Of a stretch of 64,000 nt of DNA, positions 25,627 to 35,079 are shown piece after piece. Where the stretch lies: positions 620,001 to 684,000 of the forward strand of contig JAGYIE010000002.1 of the NCBI GenBank assembly GCA_018402765.1, read 5' to 3'. The DNA is from Vicingaceae bacterium. GTDB taxonomy: Bacteria; Bacteroidota; Bacteroidia; Flavobacteriales_E; Vicingaceae. Position 1 is the stretch's first letter. Each line of letters starts with the position of its first letter. Position numbers and translations under genes: made by a program. The notes beneath the pieces are model-generated. The model made no database searches and had not been told where the DNA came from. It worked only from the letters and a program-made list of their open reading frames with translations.

Positions 25627-27693
25627 ATGATAAAAAAGATAGCACTTTCTTTTATAGCATTGTTGGCAATAGGTCAATTAGATGCACAAGATATCAAGCC
25701 TTGTTCTACCGACGAGTTGAATGCACAATACTTAATTGATCATCCCAATGAAAAAGCATCTATTTTAAAAGCTCACGAAGATCTCTTAAAGCATGCAGCT
25801 TCATTTGAGTCTTCCGATAAATCTGCGGGTACGGTGTACACAATACCGATAGTATTTCATGTTTTACATCAAGGAGGATCAGAAAATATCTCTGATGCAC
25901 AAGTATACGATGCAGTTCGTGTCATAAATGAGGATTTTAGAAAGCTTAATAAGGATACAAATGTCATTGTGCCTGCATTTAAAGGTATTGCAGCTGATAT
26001 GGAGATTCAAGTAGCACTAGCTCAGTTAGACCCTAATGGAAACTGCACAAATGGGATAGATAGAATATTTACAGATGAGACCAATCAAGGTTCTGATCAG
26101 TCTAAACTAAACCAATGGCCTAGAAATAAGTATTTAAATATTTGGGTAGTAAAAAGAATTGCAAGCGGAGCAGCTGGTTATGCCTATTATCCTGCTAGCA
26201 CTGTTAATAGACCACAGATAGACGGTATTGTAGTGCTTAATGATTATGTTGGGAGTATAGGTACTTCTGTTTTTGGCCGTTCCAGAACATTAACACATGA
26301 GATCGGTCACTATTTGAACCTTCCTCATTTGTGGGGGAGTACAAATGATCCCGGTTTGCAGAGTAATTGTAATACGGATGACGGGATTAGTGATACGCCA
26401 AATTCAATTGGATGGCAAAGTTGTGTATTAAATGGTTCTTCATGTGGCTCATTAGATAATGTTCAAAACTATATGGAATACAGTTATTGTTCTCGAATGT
26501 TTACACAAGGACAGGGATTAAGGATGCGAGCTACGATGACAAGCTCCATAGCAGGTAGAAATAATTTGTGGTCAACAAATAACTTGTCAGAAACTGGCGT
26601 TAGCCTACCTCCAGTGCTTTGTAAAGCAAATTTTGAAGTAAATAGAGATTTTGCTTGTACGGGAGATACCATTATTTTTTCAGATCTATCGTACTCTAAT
26701 CCAACTACTTGGTTATGGCAATTAAATGGGGCTTTACCATCTAGCTCATTTATTTCAAATCCTAAGGTGGTCTATACTCAACCGGGATTGTATGATGCTA
26801 GTTTAACTGTGTTTAATGGTGGTGTAAGTAAATCCATTACTAAAAATAACATTTTAAGAGTTTATTCCACAACGGCTGATACAGTTACAGAGTCATTTAT
26901 AGAGTCGTTTGAAAATCAATTATATTTAGATAATAAGTGGCTTTTTGTAGATGATTTTGGTGGTGGAATGTTTGAAGTAACTTCAGATGCTTCTGTCTCA
27001 GGAACCAAGAGTTTATTTTTTGATAACATAAGTAATTCGAGAGACAATCAAGTGGTTTCCATTATTAGTCCATCATTTGATTTGGCTGCTTTGAGCAATC
27101 CAAAATTGAAGTTTAGTTATGCGTATACTTCTATAACAGGCTCAAGTAATGACGCCTTTAACATCTACTCTTCTACAGATTGTGGAAAAACATGGAATCC
27201 TCGATTTGGATTAATAGGAAATACTATGTCCACAGCGCCTTTTAAAAGTTCTGCCTTTATTCCACAAAATGCTAATGAATGGGCTAGTTTTACCTTACCA
27301 TTAAGTGCAGTTACTAATTTTGATAATGTTAGATTTAAATTTGAATTTACTGGAAATCAAGGCAATAACTTTTTCTTAGATGACCTAAACTTCACTGGTA
27401 CATTAGTTGGGCTAACTACCAATAGTCTAATTAAAGAAACAGTAAATATATTCCCTAATCCGGTTAACTCTTCAGCATTAACTGTTCAGTTTGAATTAGC
27501 AAATGCTGTAAATAGTCTTGTTATAAAGATTCTTGACATTACAGGTAAAACTATTCTTGTAACTAACTTAGGTCAACTTCACTCAGGATTGAACCAATTA
27601 ACTTTGGCAACTGAGACATTGAATCCCGGACTTTATATTGTCAATATAAATGCCGATAAAAACCAATCAAATAAAAAATTACTAGTAAAATAA
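25627..27693 (+). CDS. secreted M43 (cytophagalysin-like) metalloprotease with PKD domain and T9SS tail, paralogue 1
   Basis: This 688-residue protein has a signal peptide (about 1-20, ending DAQ). A propeptide region precedes a pappalysin-family M43 catalytic domain, with the zinc motif HEIGHYLNLPH at residues 224-234 and a downstream Met-turn region NYMEYSYC. A PKD/Ig-like domain follows (about 334-410), then a jelly-roll domain (about 420-600). The last ~80 residues form a type A T9SS sorting domain (NIFPNPVN; GLYIVNI; ending KKLLVK). It is therefore secreted across the outer membrane by T9SS. It begins one base after the SDR gene and is followed by a close paralogue. Confidence 0.9.
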   Translation: MIKKIALSFIALLAIGQLDAQDIKPCSTDELNAQYLIDHPNEKASILKAHEDLLKHAASFESSDKSAGTVYTIPIVFHVLHQGGSENISDAQVYDAVRVINEDFRKLNKDTNVIVPAFKGIAADMEIQVALAQLDPNGNCTNGIDRIFTDETNQGSDQSKLNQWPRNKYLNIWVVKRIASGAAGYAYYPASTVNRPQIDGIVVLNDYVGSIGTSVFGRSRTLTHEIGHYLNLPHLWGSTNDPGLQSNCNTDDGISDTPNSIGWQSCVLNGSSCGSLDNVQNYMEYSYCSRMFTQGQGLRMRATMTSSIAGRNNLWSTNNLSETGVSLPPVLCKANFEVNRDFACTGDTIIFSDLSYSNPTTWLWQLNGALPSSSFISNPKVVYTQPGLYDASLTVFNGGVSKSITKNNILRVYSTTADTVTESFIESFENQLYLDNKWLFVDDFGGGMFEVTSDASVSGTKSLFFDNISNSRDNQVVSIISPSFDLAALSNPKLKFSYAYTSITGSSNDAFNIYSSTDCGKTWNPRFGLIGNTMSTAPFKSSAFIPQNANEWASFTLPLSAVTNFDNVRFKFEFTGNQGNNFFLDDLNFTGTLVGLTTNSLIKETVNIFPNPVNSSALTVQFELANAVNSLVIKILDITGKTILVTNLGQLHSGLNQLTLATETLNPGLYIVNINADKNQSNKKLLVK

Positions 27694-27699
27694 TACACA

Positions 27700-29859
27700 A
27701 TGATGTTTAAGTCAATTATAAAGGTATCAATAGTTACCTCTCTAATATTTTTATTTTCTGATGTAAGTGCGCAGAAGTGTGGGACAGATCACACGATTTA
27801 TGAGCAAATGCTTCAAGACCCTATCAGTAGAAAAAATATTGAACAGTTTTATGAGCAGGCGCAATTCAGTAATGCAGGAGACAAGGCCCCAACAATCGTT
27901 GTTCCGGTTGTAGTTCATGTAATACACAATAACGGAGTTGGGAATATATCTTTAGCTCAAATACAGGATGGAATTGATAAAGTCAACAGAGATTTTAATA
28001 AAACAAATGCAGATACCTCTTTGATTAGATCTGTTTTTGCAAACTTATCTGGAAGGGCAGATATCCAATTCCGCTTAGCTAAAATCGACCCAAATGGACA
28101 ATGTACAGAAGGTGTTACCCGCGTTAATTCATACCTAACCTACAATAAAAGAAATGAGGTAAAAGCGCTAGCTCAGTGGGATGAGAATAAATATTTTAAT
28201 GTATGGTTGGTAAATTCTATTCGGTCGAGTGGGGGCGCAGGTACCACATTAGGATATGCACAATTTCCTTTTTCTACGAATGGATCTTCTTTAAACACAT
28301 TCGGTATAGTTGTAAGAAATGACGAATGGGGTGGTATTGGAACTGCACAAGGAGGAAACGGTAGAACAGTTACTCACGAGATGGGGCACTGCTTTAATTT
28401 ACTGCATACTTTCCAAAGCGGCTGCGGTTCTAGCTGCTCAAATAGTGGAGATAGAATCTGTGATACTCCTCCTGCTGCTAATGAAACCTTTGGTTGTAAT
28501 TTATCCAATAATACATGTAGTAATGATGCTTCCGGACCATCAGCTTTCTCCACAAACGTGCCGGATCAGATGGAAAACTATATGAGTTATGACAATTGTC
28601 AATATATGTTTACACAAAACCAAGTTAATGTAATGCGTTCAACTTTAGCTTCTTCTGCTTATCCTTGGTTACAAAACCTAGTGTCAGCATCTAATTTGGT
28701 TGCTACTGGAACAAATGATAACTATGTTTCTCAGAATTGTAAACCAATAGCACATATAGAGAGCCCTAATAGCGTAATTTTAGCTTGTGTTGGAGATACC
28801 ATTACTTTTTCTGACAACTATACCTACAATGGGCCAGTTCAATCTTATAACTGGACATTGCCCGGAGCTATACCGTCTTCTTCCTTTGCAGCTAATCCGT
28901 CAGTAGTGTACACAACTCCTGGTAAGTATAATTATACCTTTGCTGTTTCCGGTCAAGGCGGTACATCTTCACAATTTATTTCTCAAAAAATAATTATCAC
29001 TGACGGAGGTAATACGCCTTACGATGGAGTCCTCTATGAGGAAGACTTTCAAAATGCACTTAGCGTTTTTAATGAATTTATTGTAGAGAATCCAACAGGA
29101 ACTACTAAATGGGAAAGAACTACAACTGCAGGATTTAATAGTTCTGCTAGTTTTAAGTTAAACAATAATGCGAGAAATGGAACTGTATTTACTCAAGGCT
29201 TTGATGAAGTAGAGTCATTTATTACCCCAAGTATAGATATGTCTAATTCTTCAAGTCCCAAGCTTGAATTTAAAATAGCATATAGAAAAAGATCTACTAC
29301 TTCTAGCGACAATATTGAAATTCAAACATCAATCGACTGCGGTAAAACATGGACCAATAGATGGAGTTTTACAACAAATGATATCGTTGGGTCTAATGGA
29401 ATTTCACAAGCTGATTTTACACCAACCTCAGCTAGTCAGTGGGTAACAGCATCAGTATTTACATTTCAAGGTAATTTGAACGGTCAGCCAAACGTAATGT
29501 TTAAAATTAGATTCAACTCTAGAGATGGAAATAACGCTTACATTGATGATTTAAAGATATTTGGAACGCCAATAGTGGGGGTAAATGAGAATTCACTAGA
29601 CGAATTGAATATAGAAATTTTCCCGAATCCAACAAAGGATGATTTTATGTTGAGATTTGATAATTTAAAGGCTAGTCCTATTAATGTTTACCTTACGGAT
29701 ATAACAGGTAGAAAAATGATAGATGTAGTGATCGCGAAGCAACTGCCTCTAGGGAAGCATGAGCAACAAGTTGATACGGATAATTTAAAGGCTGGAATTT
29801 ATTTTATGATTCTAGAACAACAAGGTGAACGAGTTGTTAGGAAACTGATTATTCAATAA
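27700..29859 (+). CDS. secreted M43 metalloprotease with PKD domain and T9SS tail, paralogue 2
   Basis: This 719-residue paralogue has the same layout as its neighbour. It has a signal peptide (about 1-24), a propeptide and an M43 domain with HEMGHCFNLLH at residues 226-236 and Met-turn ENYMSYDNC. A PKD-like domain (about 350-430), a jelly-roll domain and a type A T9SS sorting tail (EIFPNPTKD; AGIYFMIL; ending RKLIIQ) follow. The catalytic domain of this copy is richer in cysteines (for example SGCGSSCSNSGD), suggesting extra disulfides. The two genes are six bases apart and probably arose by tandem duplication followed by divergence. Confidence 0.9.
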   Translation: MMFKSIIKVSIVTSLIFLFSDVSAQKCGTDHTIYEQMLQDPISRKNIEQFYEQAQFSNAGDKAPTIVVPVVVHVIHNNGVGNISLAQIQDGIDKVNRDFNKTNADTSLIRSVFANLSGRADIQFRLAKIDPNGQCTEGVTRVNSYLTYNKRNEVKALAQWDENKYFNVWLVNSIRSSGGAGTTLGYAQFPFSTNGSSLNTFGIVVRNDEWGGIGTAQGGNGRTVTHEMGHCFNLLHTFQSGCGSSCSNSGDRICDTPPAANETFGCNLSNNTCSNDASGPSAFSTNVPDQMENYMSYDNCQYMFTQNQVNVMRSTLASSAYPWLQNLVSASNLVATGTNDNYVSQNCKPIAHIESPNSVILACVGDTITFSDNYTYNGPVQSYNWTLPGAIPSSSFAANPSVVYTTPGKYNYTFAVSGQGGTSSQFISQKIIITDGGNTPYDGVLYEEDFQNALSVFNEFIVENPTGTTKWERTTTAGFNSSASFKLNNNARNGTVFTQGFDEVESFITPSIDMSNSSSPKLEFKIAYRKRSTTSSDNIEIQTSIDCGKTWTNRWSFTTNDIVGSNGISQADFTPTSASQWVTASVFTFQGNLNGQPNVMFKIRFNSRDGNNAYIDDLKIFGTPIVGVNENSLDELNIEIFPNPTKDDFMLRFDNLKASPINVYLTDITGRKMIDVVIAKQLPLGKHEQQVDTDNLKAGIYFMILEQQGERVVRKLIIQ

Positions 29860-29888
29860 ATCATAGATTGAATCGAAACTGTAGTTTT

Positions 29889-29915
29889 AAAAGGAGAGCC
29901 TTTGGCTCTCCTTTT
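29889..29915 (+). terminator. terminator of the protease operon
   Basis: AAAAGGAGAGCC-TTT-GGCTCTCCTTTT, a 12-bp stem ending in T6. Confidence 0.93.
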
Positions 29916-29984
29916 TTATTCCTTGAACTCTGTAAGTATTGTAACACAACTAAGACCAATAAGCTCATTTGGAGATTCTCTTTC

Positions 29985-30150
29985 TAAAGTTGAAAGCTGT
30001 ATTTATAGGTGAGTATCAGTCTGCGAATTATAGTCCAAGAATGCAGTTGTATTTTAAACCTTTATTAAAGTTTAATTACAGTTTAATGTTTCTCTTGGTG
30101 CAACTTTGGCAGCATTGATTTATCCATTTGAAATATAAGGTTCAAGTGGG
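29985..30150 (+). pseudogene. possible remnant of a beta-barrel protein gene
   Basis: The 395 bases between the protease terminator and the pseudogene at 30255 hold no intact gene. In one plus-strand frame there is the peptide-like stretch FIGEYQSANYSPRMQLYFKP, and after a shift VSLGATLAALIYPFEI and a stop codon. The alternating pattern resembles the C-terminal strands of an outer-membrane barrel. Stop codons and a frame change break it. This is a weak reading; the parent family is unknown. Confidence 0.25.
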
Positions 30151-30254
30151 GATAACTAATGTTTTTTTGTAAACGTTTTGCATTGGTCAAATAAGAAAAT
30201 TGAGGAAGAAAGTAAGCTGATAGAGATGATTAACTTCTTCATAGTAGGGTCCTA

Positions 30255-31131
30255 TTAAGGGTTTATTTTCTTGCTAATTAATTCACTAACTTGAATATTT
30301 AGTGTTTTCAAATTTTCATTTGGGAGTTCGCTATTCTCAACTGTAATGGAAACTTTAAGAATTCCATCAATTGGAGTAATGGTTGTTACTTTATCAATAT
30401 TATCCTTTATTTCGAACAGTTGTAAAACTCTTGTAATTTTGGAATAATCCACGTTTGAGACTTAAGATATGATTTCTAGACAGTGAAATAAAATCCGTTA
30501 AAGAGACAGGTTCACTACTAATATTTTCTTTTAATTTTAAATTGTTTTCTGCGTTTTTAATCACACTTGTTCTTAAATACAAGATTGTATTTAGCCAGCT
30601 ATGAAGACAAGTATAGCGTTTTCATTTTGCTTGTTTTCTTTTAGAGATGAGTCGACATCTAAAAAGTTTTCACCACTATTCATATTATTGAATCTTTAAT
30701 TTGATTAATGCCTCAATTCGCTGCATCACATCTTCATCAAATCTTTTACCGATAGATAGCTTTTCAGCTTATACTTTGCATGCAGCCATGAATTTAAATG
30801 TTTGTAGAGATCTTTTGAAAATACAAGAATAATTTAAGTCTGCACCGCAAATACCTAAATGGAATGCTTGGTATTCAGAGCTTATATATTTATACGTTTC
30901 TTCAACACTTAACACCTGCCCTTTATTATATTCGACGCCTGCATTTAGAAACAATACACTTAGTTCTAATGGGGAATGTATTGCATAGAATTTGTTTCTA
31001 ACATCAATACTTTACAATTCTGCAGTTTTTGTCAGTATCGTATCTTCTTTAGATTTCGGTTCTTGTTTGGTTAAACATGAAACCATACATATAACAATAA
31101 ACGCTGCAATTAAAAGTTTTTTGGTCTTCAG
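30255..31131 (-). pseudogene. multiply disrupted lipoprotein gene (~290 codons)
   Basis: Reading the minus strand from 31131, a lipoprotein signal peptide is still evident (KTKKLLIAAFIVICMVSC), but its start codon is CTG. The same frame continues through in-frame stops at 31012-31014, 30769-30771 and 30685-30687 with sensible protein between them (SPLELSVLFLNAGVEYNKG; YKYISSEYQAFHLGI; KRFDEDVMQRIEALIK). It then shifts frame, running through 'NENAILVFIAG' and, after another shift, 'WLNTILYLRTSVIKNAENN' to a last segment ending SELISKKINP at 30255. The total length matches a Bacteroidota lipoprotein family of about 300 residues that I recall without a name. It lies just downstream of polA. Confidence 0.75.
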
Positions 31132-31180
31132 GTTTAAATTTGTAGAGTCTAATTGAATAAAACTATTCTATAATTCTACT

Positions 31181-33964
31181 TTAGTGAGCTTCTAGCCAGT
31201 TGATCGCGTTGTTCATCTCTACGGTAAGCGGAACCTCAATTTTAACTGCATTTTCCATTTTTTCTTTAATTATTGGTTTAATGATTTCAAGTTCATCTTT
31301 TAAAACATCAAACACCAATTCGTCATGTACTTGTAAAAGCAGTTTAGATTTTAATCTGCGCTTTGCGAACTCTTTGTGGATGTCAATCATAGCGATTTTA
31401 ATTATGTCTGCTGCCGATCCTTGAATTGGAGCATTGATTGCATTCCGCTCAGCAAAACCTCTTACTACGGCGTTTTTTGCGTTGATATCAGTTAAATACC
31501 TGCGTCTTTCCATAATCGTTTCTACATAACCCTTTTCCCTCGCTATTGCAATTGCATTATCCATATATGCTTTAATACTAGGATACTTATTAAAATAACT
31601 TTCAATAATTTCAGCAGCCTCTCCTCTTGGAATATTTAAGCGCTGAGAAAGCCCAAATGCAGATATTCCATAGATAATTCCAAAATTGACCATTTTGGCT
31701 TTGCTTCTCATTTCTCTAGATACTTCATTAATTTCTACTTCAAATACTTTTGCAGCAGTTGCCGCATGAATGTCATCGCCACTTTTGAATGCTGAAATCA
31801 TGCTCTCGTCTTTACTCAATGCTGCGATAATTCTCAGCTCTATTTGAGAATAATCCGCCGCTAATAAAGTATAGTTCTCATTTTTTGGAATAAATGCTTT
31901 TCTAATTTCTCTCCCTTTTTCTGTTCGAATTGGGATATTTTGTAGGTTTGGATTTGTTGAGCTTAGTCTTCCAGTCGCTGCTACTGTTTGCATATAATTG
32001 GTATGCAAACGATTGGTGTTATTATTTATTAATTCTGGCAAGGCATCTACGTATGTTGATTTTAATTTTTTCAATGATCTATATTCTAGAATTACTCCAA
32101 TTATTTCGTGTTTATCAGCTAATTTGGAAAGTGTTTCTTCTGAGGTGGAATATTGACCAGTTTTGGTTTTCTTGGCCTTTTCAGTGATTGCCATTTTCTC
32201 AAACAGTACTTCACCTAGTTGTTTAGGAGAGTCTATGTTAAATTCTTCCCCACTCAGATCGTGAATTTCCTTTTCTAATCGCATAAGATCTATTCCTAAC
32301 TCTTCTGAGAATAGTTTTAAAGCTTCAATGTCAAGGTTTATTCCTTCATTTTCCATATCCGCTAGTACTTCTACCAGCGGAATTTCGATATTGTAGAATA
32401 ATTTACTGAGGTTTAATTTCTCAATTTGCGGTTCAAACAAGTCTTTCAACTGTAGGGTGATGTCAGCATCTTCGCAGGCATAATCTGAAATTGTTTCAGG
32501 TTCTAAATCGCGCATACTCTTTTGGTTCTTGCCTTTTTTTCCAATCAAGGATTCTATAGAAACTGGATGATAGTGCAAGTAGGTTTCGGCCAAGAAATCC
32601 ATGCCATGTTTCATATCTGGTTGAATTAGATAATGGGCAATCATCGTATCGAAGAACTTACCCTTAAATTCGATTCCATAGCGCTTTAGAATTGCTAAAT
32701 CGTACTTTAAATTTTGTGCAACAAGTTGTTTGTTCGGGTCATTAAAAATTGCTTTAAACTCATCCAGCTCTTCTATGGCTGTCTCCAAATCTGCGGAGAT
32801 AGGATAATAAAACCCCTCTCCAATTTTTGTAGAGAATGCAATTCCAACTAATTCTGCAGTTTGTGCGTTTAAACCAGTAGTTTCAGTATCGAAGCACACA
32901 CTTTTTGCTTGTACTAATTTGTCAATCAGCTCTTTTTTAAGTGCGGGTGTATTTATTAATTTATAGTTATGTGTTGTAGTGTCAATTGTTTTATACTCTT
33001 TTGGAGCATTCAATTCAATTTCTGCAGGAGTTACACTTCCAAATAAGTCCATTTGGCCATCTGAGTTATGCGTGTTTACTGCTACCTCTTCTCCAAGCAC
33101 TCGTTTGCTTAAGGTTCTAAACTCTAGCTCAGAAAAAAGCCCAACCAATTCTTCTCGATGCATTTCACCTCTAATCAGTTTGTCTTCTTCAAATTCGACA
33201 GGTGCATCGATGATAATAGTAGCAAGTTTTTTCGAAAGTAGTGCTTGCTCTATGCTACCTTCAACTTTTTCCTTCATCTTGCCTTTCAGTTCATGGGTAT
33301 TTTTATGCAAGTTTTCAAGACTTCCATATTCCTTTAAAAACTTCTTCGCTGTTTTATCCCCCACTCCTGGAATCCCAGGTATATTGTCTACTGCGTCACC
33401 ACACATTCCTAGGTAATCTATAACTTGAAGTGGATCAGTAATCTCAAACTTCTCACAGACTTCTTTTATTCCCCAGACTTCTGCTTTATTACCCATTCGA
33501 GCAGGCTTATACATAAAGATATTTTCACTAACTAGTTGTCCAAAATCCTTATCAGGAGTCATCATGTATGTTGTATAGCCTTCTTTTTCAGCTTTTTTAG
33601 CTAGCGTTCCAATCACATCATCAGCCTCAAACCCATCAGAGAAAAGGATAGGAATATCAAATGCTGCAATAATTTTCTGAATATAGGGTATAGCCGTTCG
33701 AATATCGTCAGGCATGGCTTCTCGCTGAGCTTTATATTCTTTGTATTCAATATGGCGAGAAGTAGGTTTGTCTGTATCAAATACTACAGCGATATGTGTA
33801 GGATTGTTATTTTGTAAAACATCCCACAATGTATTTGTAAAACCAAGTATCGCGGATGTATTTTGTCCTTTGGAGTTGATTATTTGATTTTGGCTTAATC
33901 CAAAGTAAGCTCGGTATATTAATGCATAAGCATCTAATAAATAAAGTGTTTTATCCACTGACAT
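31181..33964 (-). CDS. polA: DNA polymerase I
   Basis: This 927-residue polymerase is used in repair and Okazaki-fragment processing. Residues 1 to ~300 form the 5'-3' exonuclease (LLDAYALIYRAYFG; DKDFGQLV; IPGIPGVGDKTA). A 3'-5' exonuclease domain follows and appears active, with CFDTETTGLNAQ near residue 357. The polymerase domain has the A motif DYSQIELRI, the O-helix RSKAKMVNFGIIYG and the C motif LQVHDELVFDV. All three activities are therefore predicted. The length is normal. Confidence 0.98.
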   Translation of the reverse strand: MSVDKTLYLLDAYALIYRAYFGLSQNQIINSKGQNTSAILGFTNTLWDVLQNNNPTHIAVVFDTDKPTSRHIEYKEYKAQREAMPDDIRTAIPYIQKIIAAFDIPILFSDGFEADDVIGTLAKKAEKEGYTTYMMTPDKDFGQLVSENIFMYKPARMGNKAEVWGIKEVCEKFEITDPLQVIDYLGMCGDAVDNIPGIPGVGDKTAKKFLKEYGSLENLHKNTHELKGKMKEKVEGSIEQALLSKKLATIIIDAPVEFEEDKLIRGEMHREELVGLFSELEFRTLSKRVLGEEVAVNTHNSDGQMDLFGSVTPAEIELNAPKEYKTIDTTTHNYKLINTPALKKELIDKLVQAKSVCFDTETTGLNAQTAELVGIAFSTKIGEGFYYPISADLETAIEELDEFKAIFNDPNKQLVAQNLKYDLAILKRYGIEFKGKFFDTMIAHYLIQPDMKHGMDFLAETYLHYHPVSIESLIGKKGKNQKSMRDLEPETISDYACEDADITLQLKDLFEPQIEKLNLSKLFYNIEIPLVEVLADMENEGINLDIEALKLFSEELGIDLMRLEKEIHDLSGEEFNIDSPKQLGEVLFEKMAITEKAKKTKTGQYSTSEETLSKLADKHEIIGVILEYRSLKKLKSTYVDALPELINNNTNRLHTNYMQTVAATGRLSSTNPNLQNIPIRTEKGREIRKAFIPKNENYTLLAADYSQIELRIIAALSKDESMISAFKSGDDIHAATAAKVFEVEINEVSREMRSKAKMVNFGIIYGISAFGLSQRLNIPRGEAAEIIESYFNKYPSIKAYMDNAIAIAREKGYVETIMERRRYLTDINAKNAVVRGFAERNAINAPIQGSAADIIKIAMIDIHKEFAKRRLKSKLLLQVHDELVFDVLKDELEIIKPIIKEKMENAVKIEVPLTVEMNNAINWLEAH

Positions 33965-34086
33965 CTCTATTGGGTTTTATTAAAAATGAGATGATGAAGG
34001 TACGGAATCAAACAGCTTTTTCTAAATTAAATTGATGAAAAAATCAGCTGAAATATTATTTTATGGATCGGGAGTAATTCTTGAAA

Positions 34087-35079
34087 TTACTCGTTGTAAA
34101 TAGTCGCTAAAACTACCTGTCCAACTGCCTTTAATGTGTTTTTATCAATAATATTCATGTTGTCGTCGTGGGTATGCCAGTGAGGAGCAAATGCACCTGT
34201 TGTAGCATCGTATTGAATAATATCGATGCTTGGAATCTTTGCAATTCTATTTACATACAAATGATCATCTTCGCCCACGTGAGCAGTTTGCATAAAGGGA
34301 AAGTAATTGGTATATCCCAATTTGGCAGCTACATTCCATACTTTATCTACAATTTGAGGCGCATAATACATTGAAATTGCTTCTTGTGTGAATACGGCAT
34401 TTGCAGCTCCAACCATGTCTAATAAAATACCGTATTTAGCGGTATAGTTTGGTCTATGAGGAGTTTTTGCCCAATATTGACTTCCTAAGCACCAAGTTTT
34501 CGGCTTTGGATTAGAGGTTCCCGACGGTTGTCCATAGTCCTCTGCATCAAAAAGTGCAATGTCAACACCAACCGATGGATTTTTTAGTTGAAATTGTCGA
34601 GCAATTTCTAGCAAAACACCTACACCGCTACCTCCATCATTTGCTCCCGATATGGCTTTATCCCTATCGCTTGCTGCTTGATCGGCAAATGGACGAGAAT
34701 CCCAATGTGCCATTAACAGCACTCGGTTAGTATTTTCTAAATTATAGCTACCGATTATATTTTTTATATTGAGCTTAGTACCATTATAAGCTTCTACTAT
34801 AGCTTCCTGTACAATTACCCGTGCACCATAAGAAGTTAGCTTTTCTTCCAGGTAAATGGCCGCTTGTTTGTGGGCTTCTGTATTGGGCACTCGTGGTCCA
34901 AATGCCACTTGCTCAGCTATAAATTGATAGGCAGAGTCACCACTAAAGTTTGGAGGAGTGATGTTATAAACTTCTTTTGGTGGGACAGTATTATTTGATG
35001 TTGATTTTATAGGCTCTTCCACACAAGCAATCATCAAAAGAGAAGATGCTATCAATACAGTGATTAGATTAGTTTTCAT
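34087..35079 (-). CDS. lipoprotein M28-family peptidase/glutaminyl-peptide cyclotransferase-like
   Basis: From the ATG at 35079 this gives 330 residues, starting MKTNLITVLIASSLLMIAC with a lipobox cysteine. An upstream ATG inside cysS would precede the signal peptide by nine residues and is not credible. The M28 fold is clear: AHWDSRPFAD (zinc His/Asp), SGANDGGSGVGVLLE (bridging Asp), DAEDYG (Glu) and a late HTHDD. Single-zinc glutaminyl cyclases and aminopeptidases share this fold. The pattern fits the bacterial QC-like group, which would cyclise N-terminal Gln of exported proteins; this is inference. It overlaps the cysS 3' end by 11 bases. Confidence 0.85.
   Translation of the reverse strand: MKTNLITVLIASSLLMIACVEEPIKSTSNNTVPPKEVYNITPPNFSGDSAYQFIAEQVAFGPRVPNTEAHKQAAIYLEEKLTSYGARVIVQEAIVEAYNGTKLNIKNIIGSYNLENTNRVLLMAHWDSRPFADQAASDRDKAISGANDGGSGVGVLLEIARQFQLKNPSVGVDIALFDAEDYGQPSGTSNPKPKTWCLGSQYWAKTPHRPNYTAKYGILLDMVGAANAVFTQEAISMYYAPQIVDKVWNVAAKLGYTNYFPFMQTAHVGEDDHLYVNRIAKIPSIDIIQYDATTGAFAPHWHTHDDNMNIIDKNTLKAVGQVVLATIYNE

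Noticed and set aside
30255-30954. Three separate small minus-strand genes of 60-65 residues
   Set aside because: They are fragments of one lipoprotein pseudogene; sequence continues through the stops in the same frame, then by frameshifts.
34072-34092. Terminator overlapping the M28 peptidase stop codon
   Set aside because: An 8-bp GAGTAATT/AATTACTC hairpin exists but has no T-run behind it on the minus strand.
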